A stretch of DNA of 64,000 nt from Plumapathes pennacea (Eukaryota; Cnidaria; Anthozoa; Antipatharia; Myriopathidae), in NCBI GenBank assembly GCA_964036295.1, contig OZ038465.1:10113667-10177666 (forward strand), in the 5' to 3' direction. Numbering within the stretch: position 1 is the stretch's first letter; each line of letters starts with the position of its first letter. The position numbers and the translations under genes are program-made. Below the pieces are notes generated by a model, which saw only the letters and a list, made by a program, of their open reading frames with translations, was not told where the DNA came from and did no database searches. This document shows, in pieces, positions 47,601-51,676 of this stretch.

Positions 47601-48922
47601 TCCAGAAGGCCGTTTCTTGGAATGACGCCGAAAATGGGATCTTATCCATCGTAGTTTTCATCACAACAGTTAAGTTACTGAGGATGATTCGCTTCAACTA
47701 CCACATCAGCGTCTTTTCGGCGTCGATCTCTGTTTCTAAGGCAACCCTTGTGTCATACTCAGTTATTCTATTTGTTATCTTCTTGGCGTTTGCTCAACTT
47801 GGGAATTTGTTGTTCGGAGCTAACTTGTACGTGTACTCGACCTTCCAAAGAACGCTCTATTCGGGACTCCTAATGGCCATTGGAGGGAACATGCAACTGG
47901 ATGAACTACGAAAAGTGGACAGGACCTTGGGCCCGCTTTTTGGTTTCTCTTTCATGTACCTCATGGCCTTCATCTTCATTAACTTTTTCGTGGCTATCCT
48001 GAACGATTCTTACGAAGATGTTAAATCCAGTACAGATAAGACGAAAAAGGAATTTGAGATGGCCGACTTTATTGCTGAAAGGCTTCTTGAAATCCTGCTG
48101 GGTTTCAAAAGGCGCAGAAAACGGAATCGGGTCAAGAATGTGGGTTCACCTTCAAGGAAAAATTCCGCGATTGACAACTCAAGCGTCCAAGACCTTAGAA
48201 CTGATGAAGCAGACCACGTAGGACATGAATCTACAGCTGATACAACTGTGAACAGACCAAACGAAAAGCTTATAAAGAGTAACCCCAGCGAGTCCACAAG
48301 GAGAGTTTCAACATGGACACCTAAGAAACTAAAGATGCTCAAACAGTTAGCGCAAAATCCGCACACATTGCGTCGGTTAAAAAAAAAGTACAAAAACCTT
48401 GCACAGTTGATGGCTCAAGCTGATGCCATGGCAGAAAGAAAGAGGAAGGTGGAGATCCAAAAGAAAAATATTAGAGGTAAAGCATGCCCGCACACACAAG
48501 GTGGACGTGCTTCTACAGTACATTTTCTTGGGAATCAAAGAAGAGTTTATTTTAAGTTGGAGGATTTGTTGGATAGTTTGGAAAGAGGTTTAATAACAGA
48601 AGATATCGAACTGGCACAACTCCTCCTGAGGATGAACTGTTCTACAAAACAAGAAGTGATCAGTCCTCTCGCACTCGAGGAACAGCCTCCAGTTGAAGAC
48701 GATAACTTGATGGATCACTCCGAAATCAGAGATGACGGCATAGATCCATTTATGTTGTTTAAAGACAGAACGGCAAAGCATCAAGAACTTCCCATGCATT
48801 TAAAGAAGCGAGGAATTAATGAGCGGCTTCAGGCAGCTTTACCAATAGCGAGAAGCCACAAACGAGGGGTTGCTCGGAAGAGTAATCGTTCAAAACTTTT
48901 TTTCTCTTATTCATACTTCTAA
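14561..48922 (+). CDS. Polycystin-1-like receptor/channel (SEA-REJ-GAIN/GPS-PLAT-11TM), 18 exons, 2445 aa
   Basis: This is a cell-surface member of the polycystin-1 family, which combines an adhesion-type ectodomain with a TRPP-like channel module. The 18 GT/AG-bounded exons listed separately sum to 7338 nt and all phases agree. Approximate residues: signal peptide 1-25; Ser/Thr-rich linker 26-111; SEA 112-219; REJ 225-670; GAIN with GPS at about 1137-1175 (CACNHLSSFGG, self-cleavage expected between L and S); TM1 1203-1224; PLAT 1248-1360; TM2-TM5 between 1414 and 1615; TM6 about 1674; TOP domain 1700-1920; S2-S6 between 1925 and 2145; cytosolic tail of about 300 aa. It has no visible PKD repeats, lectin or LRR domains, so it is shorter than vertebrate PKD1 and closer in layout to PKD1L/PKDREJ forms. 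Orthology within the family is not decidable here. The first exon lies in a duplicated block. Confidence 0.9.
15475..15680. repeat. Dispersed MITE-like repeat (partial)
   Basis: It shares TCGAAAACCAAAG, TTGGTTTTACTTAGAAGAAG-like, ACGTCATCGCCACT and GGTTTTGCTTTTGCTCC blocks with 18245-18600 and 39310-39610. The ends of the latter two carry complementary GAATGACTGTC-like motifs, suggesting a terminal-inverted-repeat element. Confidence 0.55.
15806..15990. repeat. Long palindrome (about 84-nt arms)
   Basis: The left arm starts AAATTGACGTCAGTTTTTTA and ends TTGTGGATCCAC; the right arm is nearly its complement (GTGGATCCGCAACTTTTCGA to TAAAAAACTGACGTCAATTT). The loop is about 14 nt. A shared ATGTGTCTGTCCTCTTATTG block also occurs near the right end of the adjoining element. 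Confidence 0.8.
15992..16459. mobile_element. 468-bp miniature inverted-repeat element
   Basis: It is bounded by TTTTACAATAAC and GTTATTGTAAAA, perfect 12-bp inverted termini. An opposite-orientation copy is at 31239-31707. It is rich in GTCAAAC/CCAAT-like blocks and has no transposase. Confidence 0.75.
16868..16936 (+). CDS. Polycystin-like exon 2 (Ser/Thr linker)
   Basis: The acceptor is ATTATAG (16861-16867) and the donor GTAAAC. The exon encodes IINTTLATSYATSIAMETSS and a final PS, with an N-glycosylation site. Phase 1 to phase 1. It is supported by phase and by resemblance to the neighbouring linker exons; coding confidence is moderate because it is short. Confidence 0.6.
17278..17349 (+). 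CDS. Polycystin-like exon 3 (Ser/Thr linker)
   Basis: The exon encodes IQNVTVAAPVASSNGVVEPS and TPS, in phase 1-1. The donor GTAAAC is good. The acceptor AAATTAG is weak compared with the TTCCAG of its tandem copy at 17549. Confidence 0.6.
17549..17623 (+). pseudogene. Duplicated linker exon with broken donor
   Basis: This is a second copy of exon 3 within a tandem repeat (17170-17388 and 17440-17662). The frame is still open, but the donor position reads CAG|AT instead of CAG|GT, so it should not be spliced normally. Its acceptor (TTCCAG) is better than that of exon 3. Confidence 0.65.
18134..18214 (+). CDS. Polycystin-like exon 4 (Ser/Thr/Pro linker)
   Basis: The acceptor is TTATCCACAG and the donor GTGCGT. 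The exon encodes NVSTVSPTGQPVNPTSNQSV plus KTPLGA, in phase 1-1. N-X-S/T motifs suggest a glycosylated stalk between the signal peptide and SEA. Confidence 0.65.
18245..18600. repeat. Dispersed MITE-like repeat with AAAAAC array
   Basis: This is a second member of the 15475/39310 family. It contains a short AAAAAC tandem array at about 18375-18410. It lies in the intron before the SEA exons. Confidence 0.6.
18938..19041 (+). CDS. Polycystin-like exon 5 (SEA domain, first part)
   Basis: The acceptor is TCTGCAG and the donor GTGAGA. The exon encodes AVEVRFRLKAVNFTVDMVDH and the start of the first SEA helix (FNSLKTQVEGE). Phase 1 to phase 0. Confidence 0.72.
19226..19275. repeat. GTT microsatellite followed by a T tract
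   Basis: A GTT run of about 10 units runs directly into a poly-T tract, inside an intron. Confidence 0.9.
19940..19986 (+). CDS. Polycystin-like exon 6 (SEA domain, middle)
   Basis: The acceptor is TTTTCCTCAG and the donor GTATGA. The exon encodes LMNNLDLYSAHVTEI, fitting the SEA helix-to-strand transition. Phase 0 to phase 2. It is short, but both splice sites are strong and the phase is exactly what exon 7 needs. Confidence 0.62.
20230..20402 (+). CDS. Polycystin-like exon 7 (SEA domain, last part)
   Basis: The acceptor is TGGCTTACAG. The exon encodes FYHRPGSIEVIAILDVKSNN and then helix VVEASLTNMIDQEQIGSL, the classic second half of SEA. The assumed donor is GTAGGT at 20403, only about 10 bp from the edge of a repeat. 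A run of nine T in the last codons makes this end less certain. Phase 2 to phase 1. Confidence 0.72.
20968..21174 (-). repeat. BEL/Pao LTR (3' LTR in element orientation)
   Basis: It appears identical to 27031-27237 over 207 bp by eye. In element orientation it contains AAAATAAAG, a poly-A signal context. Confidence 0.92.
21175..21184 (-). promoter_or_regulatory. Polypurine tract of the BEL/Pao element
   Basis: In element orientation CCGGGGGAG directly precedes the 3' LTR, the expected place for plus-strand priming. Confidence 0.65.
21310..26946 (-). CDS. BEL/Pao gag-pol polyprotein (1878 aa)
   Basis: The single open frame encodes the structural and replication proteins of the retrotransposon. 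Approximate residues: Gag of DUF1759 type from about 145 (LPKLELRKFDGDSSKW); CCHC knuckles around 385 (CYVCLRKGHISRNC); aspartic protease near 490 (LILDSGSQRSYV); reverse transcriptase with YVDDM at about 914; RNase H-like segment near 1132 (GFCDASAKAYGAVVY); integrase zinc region near 1440 and catalytic acidic residues near 1524, 1586 and 1632 (VDYVGP, VSDNARTF, GGFYERL); DUF5641 C-terminal region near 1722. The frame is open further upstream into the LTR (to 27075), but I chose the first methionine after the primer site (MSTDELKRIRKVRGG). No stop or frameshift is seen, so it may be competent. Confidence 0.93.
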   Translation of the reverse strand: MSTDELKRIRKVRGGHRGSVNRIIGNVNTILESLNVSGVAAEKAKLDQQKSSLQGKLKTIELLDEEILGLVEENDIEEEIEQADIFKETILLTINRVEEVVSMIHNSPPPVTASVNESPSTYGTVPYQPSDSHPVTPRSAGSPRVKLPKLELRKFDGDSSKWTSFWDGFEASIHNNASLAPIDKFNYLSSLLEGVAAEAITGLTLSAANYDDAIAVLKNRFGNKQQIVNRHMEILLNVDAVASNNNIRSLRQLHDNVESHIRSLRALGIPPEHYGTLLSSVIMSKLPPDLRLIVSRELGGNDWELDKLLETFRRELEARERASGASSTQRQAEHSAKPSKKNHTTATALIASNSGPNCTYCRAPHASRNCKTVMDVAARKEILRKSGRCYVCLRKGHISRNCPSKLRCQKCNGRHHNSICSPWSRDSPETQTQDKPYVHPKPQSEATDGQSEATGVDTFSCYTYSSMPILLQTARALVYESRRPDNKIWARLILDSGSQRSYVTTRLKNKLDLPSQGQKSVSIKTFGSTEEKIQQVDVVHLGMHVQGEPDLQLKAFAVPLICQPLHSQSINRVLETNKHLEGLRIADYSTGKQDSEVDILVGSDQYWNLVTGEILKSVQGPTAMNTKLGWVLSGPLHPYTEDDSQSTNLVSTHVLKCAAQPVPYEDTIQGDLKKFWDLESLGIQPQSVHEEFLEKIAFEGNHYKVHLPWKATHPPLPDNYELSQKRLRGLLNQLRKEPEVLKEYDSVIREQMKRGIVEVVDNQVSVEADNVHYLPHHAVIRRDKSTTKLRVVFDASAKSDGASLNDCLYTGPVFTHNLTDIMLRFRTHRVALTGDIEKAFLMVHMAESNKDVLRFLWVDDVNKSNPKIVTLRFTRVVFGVSSSPFLLNATIKHHVEKYKEADPEFVKRFLNSMYVDDMTSGEDDVDKAYELYLKAKIRLATGGFNMRKFATNSAELREKIEKAEAATPSKVQPISNMGDAQVGCKPQPTENANLVEEEDITYTRSVLGSPVDRGTGNQRTLGTLWNFVRDCFVFDLTDTASLAREAKPTKRNIISVASKFYDPLGFISPITVQFKLLFRELCEDKNEWDDSLEGATKTSWEKLVDNLQHVKTMSLPRCYFSGIEQVESCELHGFCDASAKAYGAVVYLRIVTTAGTHVKFVSSKTRVAPLSKQTIPRLELLSALVLARLMNSIKGALESEIDISKSVCWTDSKVAWYWITQDNKEWKQFVQHRVDEIRKLVPLKCWNHCPGQTNPADILSRGINPRDLPNCKLWWNGPEWLKGSGNPSAVKEEVKESLLPEDCVLEMKVKDRKATQNENMSVLFVDSTSGTLSNLIDCEAYSSLNRLLRVTALVMKFVKLVKARIKGESKKHGPELTNTDVEEAKVCWIKEAQKPMKSKEKFRIWKQQFGLFTDDVGVIRCEGRLAKAELPWSAKHPILIDSSHHLANLIVWSSHSRTMHGGVKATLTELRSRFWIVHGRSFVRRLLFSCVVCRKSEGNPYKPPPTPPLPEFRVKKAPPFKYTGVDYVGPLYIKTESKEERKVWICLLTCCVTRAVHLEVVPSLTAEAFLRSFRRFTARRSTPAMVVSDNARTFKAASKELIILMQDPEVKKYFTNEGIKWSYTLEKAPWQGGFYERLVKSLKRRLKKTIGQAKLSLDELATVIAEAEMTLNSRPLSYISSEDVEEPLTPSHLVCGRRIMSLPDPDSDVPSDGEFTVSPDNLSRRWKHLNSVMNHFWRRWKNEYLMELRNAHARMKRSTGSVSVAVGDMVLVHDTNHPRAFWQLGKVEQLITGADGLTRGARVKIATKGGKCSILKRPVQLLYPLEVNCDPQIDEEDQQRPQQRQPEVATRHARERRSAAVEGDRLRRQWIADLQDEH
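27013..27030 (-). promoter_or_regulatory. Primer-binding site, tRNA-Tyr type
   Basis: Directly after the 5' LTR the element reads TGGTCCTTCGAGTCGGAT, complementary to a tRNA 3' end with CGAAGGACCA. That acceptor sequence is typical of metazoan tRNA-Tyr; one position appears to differ (T for C). Confidence 0.7.
27031..27237 (-). repeat. BEL/Pao LTR (5' LTR in element orientation)
   Basis: It matches 20968-21174 with no difference that I could find. It starts TGT and ends ACA in plus orientation. Confidence 0.92.
28011..28365 (+). other. End of polycystin intron 7, no feature
   Basis: This short unique stretch lies between repeat E and the REJ exon. Nothing is seen except the acceptor AATCATAG at its end. 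Confidence 0.6.
28366..29131 (+). CDS. Polycystin-like exon 8 (REJ domain, first part)
   Basis: The exon encodes the start of the receptor-for-egg-jelly domain. ITLDASPSQDPDVGPGNYTG and FTWACKRE give the conserved D-S-x-D-P and W-x-C pattern of REJ. The acceptor is ATCATAG and the donor GTAAGT. Phase 1 to phase 2. Confidence 0.88.
29132..29552 (+). other. Intron 8, no feature
   Basis: This 421-bp intron has good GT/AG ends. Open frames on the minus strand have no support. Confidence 0.6.
29553..30138 (+). CDS. Polycystin-like exon 9 (REJ domain, continued)
   Basis: It contains SSCNGTACNRHLVYQWTLQV and CTDWTDKHLPLTYEFHYR, typical REJ beta-rich modules with conserved Cys and Trp. It ends in VELQVT before donor GTAATT. 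Phase 2 to phase 0. Confidence 0.87.
30139..32481 (+). other. Intron 9
   Basis: It contains paired TAAGCCGCGGC motifs (about 30222 and 30337), the miniature element 31239-31707 and otherwise AT-rich sequence. I see no gene. Confidence 0.55.
31239..31707. mobile_element. 469-bp miniature element, inverted relative to 15992-16459
   Basis: TTTTACAATAAC at the left and GTTATTGTAAAA at the right. The interior matches the other copy in reverse complement, including GAGGACAGACACATAAAATC and the TTTTCCCCGCGTCGTCGCTTG block. Confidence 0.75.
32482..32661 (+). CDS. Polycystin-like exon 10 (helical GAIN region)
   Basis: 60 codons, phase 0-0, acceptor CTTTTATTTAG. VTQAGAVANILKNATVGNDS and VRQATQLANAVLTTLD are amphipathic helices of the kind that precede GAIN in polycystin-1. 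Confidence 0.8.
33284..33409 (+). CDS. Polycystin-like exon 11 (helical GAIN region)
   Basis: 42 codons, phase 0-0, acceptor TTTTCCACAG, donor GTACTG. It encodes IKRSIVDQVTAIEVSNLQVM and then VSSVLGQATGDPDQVTVDTQ. Confidence 0.8.
34015..34197 (+). CDS. Polycystin-like exon 12 (helical GAIN region)
   Basis: 61 codons, phase 0-0, donor GTAACT. It contains NLVIGLGNILRSASKKARKR, the family's GLGNIL motif. The acceptor (CCTGATAG) is weak but is the only AG giving the right phase. Confidence 0.72.
34734..34873. repeat. Hairpin-forming repeat
   Basis: GAAATATGCACGGATAATTG on the left pairs with CAATTATCCGTGCATATTTC on the right, and the pairing continues inward (TTATCTGTTCC / GGAACAGATAA). Confidence 0.75.
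35984..36981. mobile_element. MULE-like non-autonomous transposon with long inverted ends
   Basis: The element is 35995-36970 (976 bp). Its ends of about 110 bp are inverted copies (AGCCTGTGAACAGGCTCTCT start; the right end is the complement, then GCGCGG, TTGGCGGG and GTGAACACTCC blocks). It is flanked by AAAAGACATAT (35984-35994) and AAAAGGCATAT (36971-36981), an 11-bp target duplication with one mismatch. No transposase is present. Confidence 0.75.
38120..38445. repeat. Dispersed repeat related to 40338-40716
   Basis: It starts ACTGGCGTTGCCAGTGAG and carries ATAAACTAAAATAGAAAGCA and AATGCGTGACTTGTCTTTTT blocks, the same order as at 40340-40716. It abuts repeat E sequence at about 38445. 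Confidence 0.65.
38445..38700. repeat. Repeat E fragment
   Basis: ACTAGAAAGACGATAATCGC begins a segment matching 20413-20640 and the reverse of 46000-46206. Confidence 0.65.
38702..38912. mobile_element. 211-bp miniature element with TTAACCCTTTC termini
   Basis: TTAACCCTTTCCCTCCCAAG on the left and CTTGGGAGTGAAAGGGTTAA on the right are inverted ends. It has no coding capacity. A related terminus occurs at about 946. Confidence 0.8.
39022..39264 (+). CDS. Polycystin-like exon 13 (GAIN region)
   Basis: 81 codons, phase 0-0, acceptor TTGCTTTTTAG, donor GTAAAG. It encodes SSERLVEDVGDALLSRMVVD and LSMALRRQRPESLTKLTL. Confidence 0.83.
39310..39610. repeat. Dispersed MITE-like repeat
   Basis: This is the third member of the 15475/18245 family: TTCGAATGACTTTCGAAAAC at the left end and a complementary GTCGTCCGAAAAGCGC at the right. 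It lies in intron 13. Confidence 0.55.
39717..39986 (+). CDS. Polycystin-like exon 14 (GAIN domain)
   Basis: 90 codons, phase 0-0, acceptor CCTTTATAG, donor GTTGGT. NPFTWDKTANQIDSHVVSLE and ISIPRVSG match the beta-strand part of polycystin GAIN. Confidence 0.85.
39987..41688 (+). other. Intron 14: AAATGCAACT minisatellite split by an inserted element
   Basis: AAATGCAACTA-type repeats occupy about 40224-40337 and resume at 41519-41642. The intervening 40338-41518 is an insert whose ends carry imperfect inverted GCTCGCGG-CGTG motifs. No gene is seen. Confidence 0.6.
40338..41518. mobile_element. Inserted element with imperfect inverted ends
   Basis: The left end reads CCAGTGAGCTCGCGGCGTG; the right end read in reverse begins TTGCTCGCGGGCGTGG. 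The first 380 bp match 38120-38445. It has no transposase. The insertion splits the minisatellite. Confidence 0.5.
41689..42375 (+). CDS. Polycystin-like exon 15 (GAIN, GPS and TM1)
   Basis: 229 codons, phase 0-0, acceptor TCTCATCTAG, donor GTAGGA. The GPS has CLYWNKDKEKWVSTGC and then CACNHLSSFGG; cleavage is expected between L and S. A very basic KRRRKRSC segment lies upstream. TM1 is VAVLCTIILALLLYLLIVVL, followed by a basic ARRADKRDEKK. Confidence 0.93.
42670..44109 (+). CDS. Polycystin-like exon 16 (PLAT and TM2-TM6)
   Basis: 480 codons, phase 0-0, acceptor CTGTTTCAG, donor GTGGGT. PLAT/LH2 covers about the first 125 residues (YLYELTVVTGVWKNSGTTAN to FLDQIYLKDL and WTFLCNRWL). Then come hydrophobic helices at CCLCILLSAMLANAMF, GIESSLIVTPVNLLIAAIF, VAWIVSFITIATSAAFTF, VCLVAVILACLF and LGYLIFITLLTIVCHGA. 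Confidence 0.93.
44449..44614 (+). CDS. Polycystin-like exon 17 (TOP domain)
   Basis: Acceptor GCTACTCTACAG, donor GTAAAG. FWKWLSTQYVPGIYGGTWYN and GMPRLRQLRVKQ match the family's FxxWL and PRLRQLRV signatures in the extracellular polycystin/TOP domain. Phase 0 to phase 1. Confidence 0.9.
44650..46206 (+). repeat. Dispersed repeat E, plus copy (uninterrupted)
   Basis: It matches 20413-28010 in reverse complement once the BEL/Pao insert is removed. The first half carries the broken basic repeat frame described at 44755-45561. Its right end is CTGCGATTATCGTATTTATG. Confidence 0.72.
44755..45561 (+). pseudogene. Broken frame with Arg/Glu-rich TPQREQRL repeats
   Basis: One reading frame runs through 44755-45561, interrupted by a TAA at about 45070 where parallel repeats have CAA or CAG (TPQRKQR). 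Units such as RAEENTPQREQRLKANRELQ recur about four times. Similar arginine/glutamate repeat regions occur in uncharacterised proteins of mobile elements in invertebrates; the class is not certain. A second remnant is on the minus strand near 27500-27720. It is probably not a host gene. Confidence 0.55.
46890..48922 (+). CDS. Polycystin-like exon 18 (TOP domain end, S2-S6 channel, C-tail, stop)
   Basis: Acceptor TGTTTTCAG; the stop is TAA at 48920-48922. S2 is FYQFYLVCQLLFIIMVFYYV and S3 NLIEFSQVCLSLLVVVFYLV. The S4 region is IVVFITTVKLLRMIRF with three basic residues at three-residue spacing. S5 is SYSVILFVIFLAFAQLGNLL, the pore helix region LYSGLLMAIGGNMQLDEL and S6 FGFSFMYLMAFIFINFFVAI. 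The filter position reads GGN rather than the LGD of PKD2. The tail of about 300 aa is basic (KKLKMLKQL, RRLKKKYKNL) with heptad-like stretches and ends in SRSKLFFSYSYF-like sequence. Confidence 0.93.
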
Positions 48923-49101
48923 TGAGGAATCGACTGGGACCCGCGTCAAATTCGGTCGCACACACATAAAACAACTCAGTTGTAAACAAACACTTCCATT
49001 TGAAAGTATATTTGTTAAATGAGAAACTGTCTTTATACAGCTGCATGTACGTAATTATTTATGTTAAGACCTTTTTCGCTGCAAAATCGAGTATTGCACA
49101 A

Positions 49102-49107
49102 AATAAA
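49102..49107 (+). terminator. Poly-A signal of the polycystin-like gene
   Basis: This is the first AATAAA downstream of the stop codon, followed by GT-rich TGTGACGGTG sequence. Usage is inferred. Confidence 0.5.
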
Positions 49108-50509
49108 ATATGTGACGGTGACCAAAATAATAGTTTTACAAAGTGGAGAGAACGTGCTCGTGAAGATGGAGCAGTTAGAGCAGTCAGTAGTGAGAGCCAA
49201 ACAAAGTCATCAATGTTTGGCACCCCAAAGGAAGATCAAAGTTCACCTACGAGTGTATCTACTATTATTGCTCAGGCCCCCAAAAGTGCACATTGTACAG
49301 TGAGCCTAAAGAAGTATAGACTGCTTGTTGGGTTGTTATTTTCTTATATTTTCTTCTTGGTAATTCTGTATATTTTCTAAATAGTAGAAACTAAGTTCTT
49401 TTTAAATGTAGATTCACCAAGAACTCTTAGGTAAAACATTTAACAATTATTCACCAAAGTGGAGGTAAAAAGTGGTGGATACTTACTGAGCCACTTCAGC
49501 AAGGTAAATATTCACCACTACTCACCAACACTGTACATACCACACAAGTTTAATAGCCAGCTCACAAGTAGATATTTTGTCTGACAAAAATCAGGTTTGC
49601 ATACCATTTTGTTTTACCAGAAACCACCAGGAGGTGAATAATACTTGCTGTTCCAAGATTAAGGAGCCAGTCAGAATGTATGAAAGGCATACTTCTCACT
49701 TGTGTGGTATTTACTAATATTTTTTATTTTAATTTATATATTTCCTTAGCATTGATGGGGCTTGCATTATTTGAAGTGTCTATGAACCAAAAATAAACTC
49801 ATTTGAAGATCCAGCTTGTAAAATGAGGAAGCATGCCATTTTCTGTCTGTCAATATCATCACACTCCTGAGATACATGTATTCAAGGTTTTGCAATGTTA
49901 GAGCAGATACTGCAGAATATGATGTCAATCATATGATTTGCACAGCCAAGAGAAAATTAAATCACAAAATTAGGAATATCTCAGCAAAATGAGAGGTAAA
50001 CAGTAGTAAATAAATAAACAAACAATAATTCAAACCTATATTATAGAAATATGGCAAAAAGGAAAATACACCTCATAACATTTCAAATCATGATGTGTAA
50101 ACACTCTTGGTCCCAGGCTCCTTTCAAGAGGAAGAGAAATCCACCCCCTAATTTTTCCTCTGCAAAACAACTTACAGCTGTGGGCATGTCTGAAAATTAG
50201 AATGATGCGGAAAAGTGTGTGAAAACAGCCTTGGGGGAAAAATGTTTTCATGACAACATCGATCAATTTGTATGATCATGTGTATAAATTTTCACAAATT
50301 ACTACACTATCTCTGTCACCACAGTACAGTACACTACATTGGCTAAAAGGAAAGTACCTTGGCAATGCATTAGCGAAGTCAAATAAATTAACTGGTTGTA
50401 TGGAGGGCCAGTCTGCAGGCTATGCCCAGGGCAAACAAGTCCCCGAAACCAGTTCCCAGACTCTTTTTGTGAGCCCTCGTTCCGCACTGCTTGGGTCAGC
50501 GGCTGTTCA

Positions 50510-50594
50510 TTGCACATGGCGGATTTGCTGGTTTAGTTGTTGTTCTCTAAAAGTTCCAGTTTAAGGCAATAGTGAGCCTGAATATTGCAAAGAT
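50510..50594 (+). promoter_or_regulatory. UTP6 promoter / 5' UTR with YY1-like motif
   Basis: CACATGGCGGATTT at about 50513-50526 matches the YY1-type element, about 70 nt before the UTP6 start codon. It is the same motif class as at the INTS1 promoter. Confidence 0.4.
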
Positions 50595-51033
50595 ATGGCA
50601 GAATATGTACAGCAGAACTTGGAGGGCATGTTGCCCGAGTTGGAGGAGATGGAACGTGTGGGAATCTTCACCAAGCAAGAAATCAGATCAGATCATCGGG
50701 AGCTGTGAGCAAAGCATATTTTTTAGATATCTAGCGATTTTTGTCGTTTTATGCGCACATTTCCTTCAAGGTAACGAGAGAAATATTTTGACCTTGTCAC
50801 AAGGATTGCCTAACCGCTCACAAGTTCACACAGCTGGAGGCAAAACTAAAGGAAAAACTTCGCAGCAAAACTGAAAACTAAAACTATATATTTAATATTA
50901 CACTGTAAACACTACTGAGCTTCCATTTTATGTTCCTTCTCAGGTACATCATTAAACGCAAAACAGACTTTGAGTATCGTTTGCAGAAGAGAATAGTACA
51001 AAAGGCTGACTTCCCACGATACTGTACATGCAG
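50595..51033 (+). CDS. UTP6: UTP6 small-subunit processome component, first two exons only
   Basis: UTP6 is a HAT-repeat protein of the U3 snoRNP (UTP-B) needed for 18S rRNA maturation in the nucleolus. Exon 1 (50595-50704) encodes MAEYVQQNLEGMLPELEEME and RVGIFTKQEIR, which fits the family start (MAE, LPELExxERxGxF, EI). Exon 2 (from 50944) encodes YIIKRKTDFEYRLQKRIVQK and ADF, matching the conserved second segment (DxEYxxQRR, K.DF). The donor used here, GTGAGC at 50705, adds about six residues (SDHREL) relative to the family. The exon 2 end is uncertain: GTAAAG at 51034 or GTACAT at 51024. No later exon is visible before 64000, so the gene has either a very long intron, a rearrangement or is a fragment. 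Confidence 0.68.
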
Positions 51034-51676
51034 GTAAAGTACATGTACCATCAGAGGTCGCGTTTACGCAAAAAACCTACGTATTTTACGCAGAAAATAT
51101 CTTCTGTACGCAGTTTGCTGATGAGAGTGCGTTTCTGGTATGTACTTTAATGGTTTTGAGGTAAAATGTGTGGTAATGCTGAAATCCTCCCAGACAAGCT
51201 GAACATAACAAAACAATCATCAGATTCACGGAAACGAAAGTAGACAAACTCAAATCCGCACCATTTTCGTGAACGCCGTGCATGTACTCATTTAGTCATG
51301 TACCGACAGCTCCTACTGTATTATGTGACAGCTGGTGACAGTAGCAAATATTTAAGGCTCAGGCACATGCGTTTTTCACACGTGAATCCCCTCGCATATT
51401 ATTTCAGCTGGGTGGTTTATTAAGTTGAGGGGACAATCTAATGATGATCACCATGGAAGGCCCTCGACTGCCAGACGCAGATGATTTACACCACGTGGCT
51501 TGCCAGGAGTTTTCTCTCCGTAAAACAAGGCAGAAGTTCTAGCCTTCATGGTTGGATTGAATTGTTTACCCTTTTAAAAGGAGCTTCAAATCGCCTTCGA
51601 ACACATATTCTGCAGTTCGTAGTTCTTGACGAAAATGAAAAACAACAGTAAAATGTTTTGCTATTGGCACACCTTA
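51034..51676 (+). other. Region after UTP6 exon 2, no gene recognised
   Basis: AT-rich with a small open frame on the minus strand (51283-51086) that I cannot assign. If UTP6 is intact this is its second intron. Confidence 0.45.

Larger units (their letters stand above)
48923..50594 (+). other. Intergenic region between polycystin-like gene and UTP6
   Basis: AATAAA at 49102-49107, 180 nt after the stop, is the likely poly-A signal. Sequence at about 49410-49650 carries repeated TATTCACCA/GGTGAATA motifs of a miniature repeat. The rest is AT-rich without recognisable genes until the UTP6 promoter. Confidence 0.55.

Noticed and set aside
49000..49380. A 126-codon open frame just after the polycystin stop, with a hydrophobic C-terminus
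   Set aside because: It overlaps the likely poly-A signal (49102), has no clear acceptor or family resemblance, and most likely lies in 3' UTR/intergenic DNA.
50680..50700. Alternative UTP6 exon 1 end after GAAATCAG, which would match family length better
   Set aside because: The next bases are AT, not GT, and no U12-type donor is present; GTGAGC at 50705 fits the phase.
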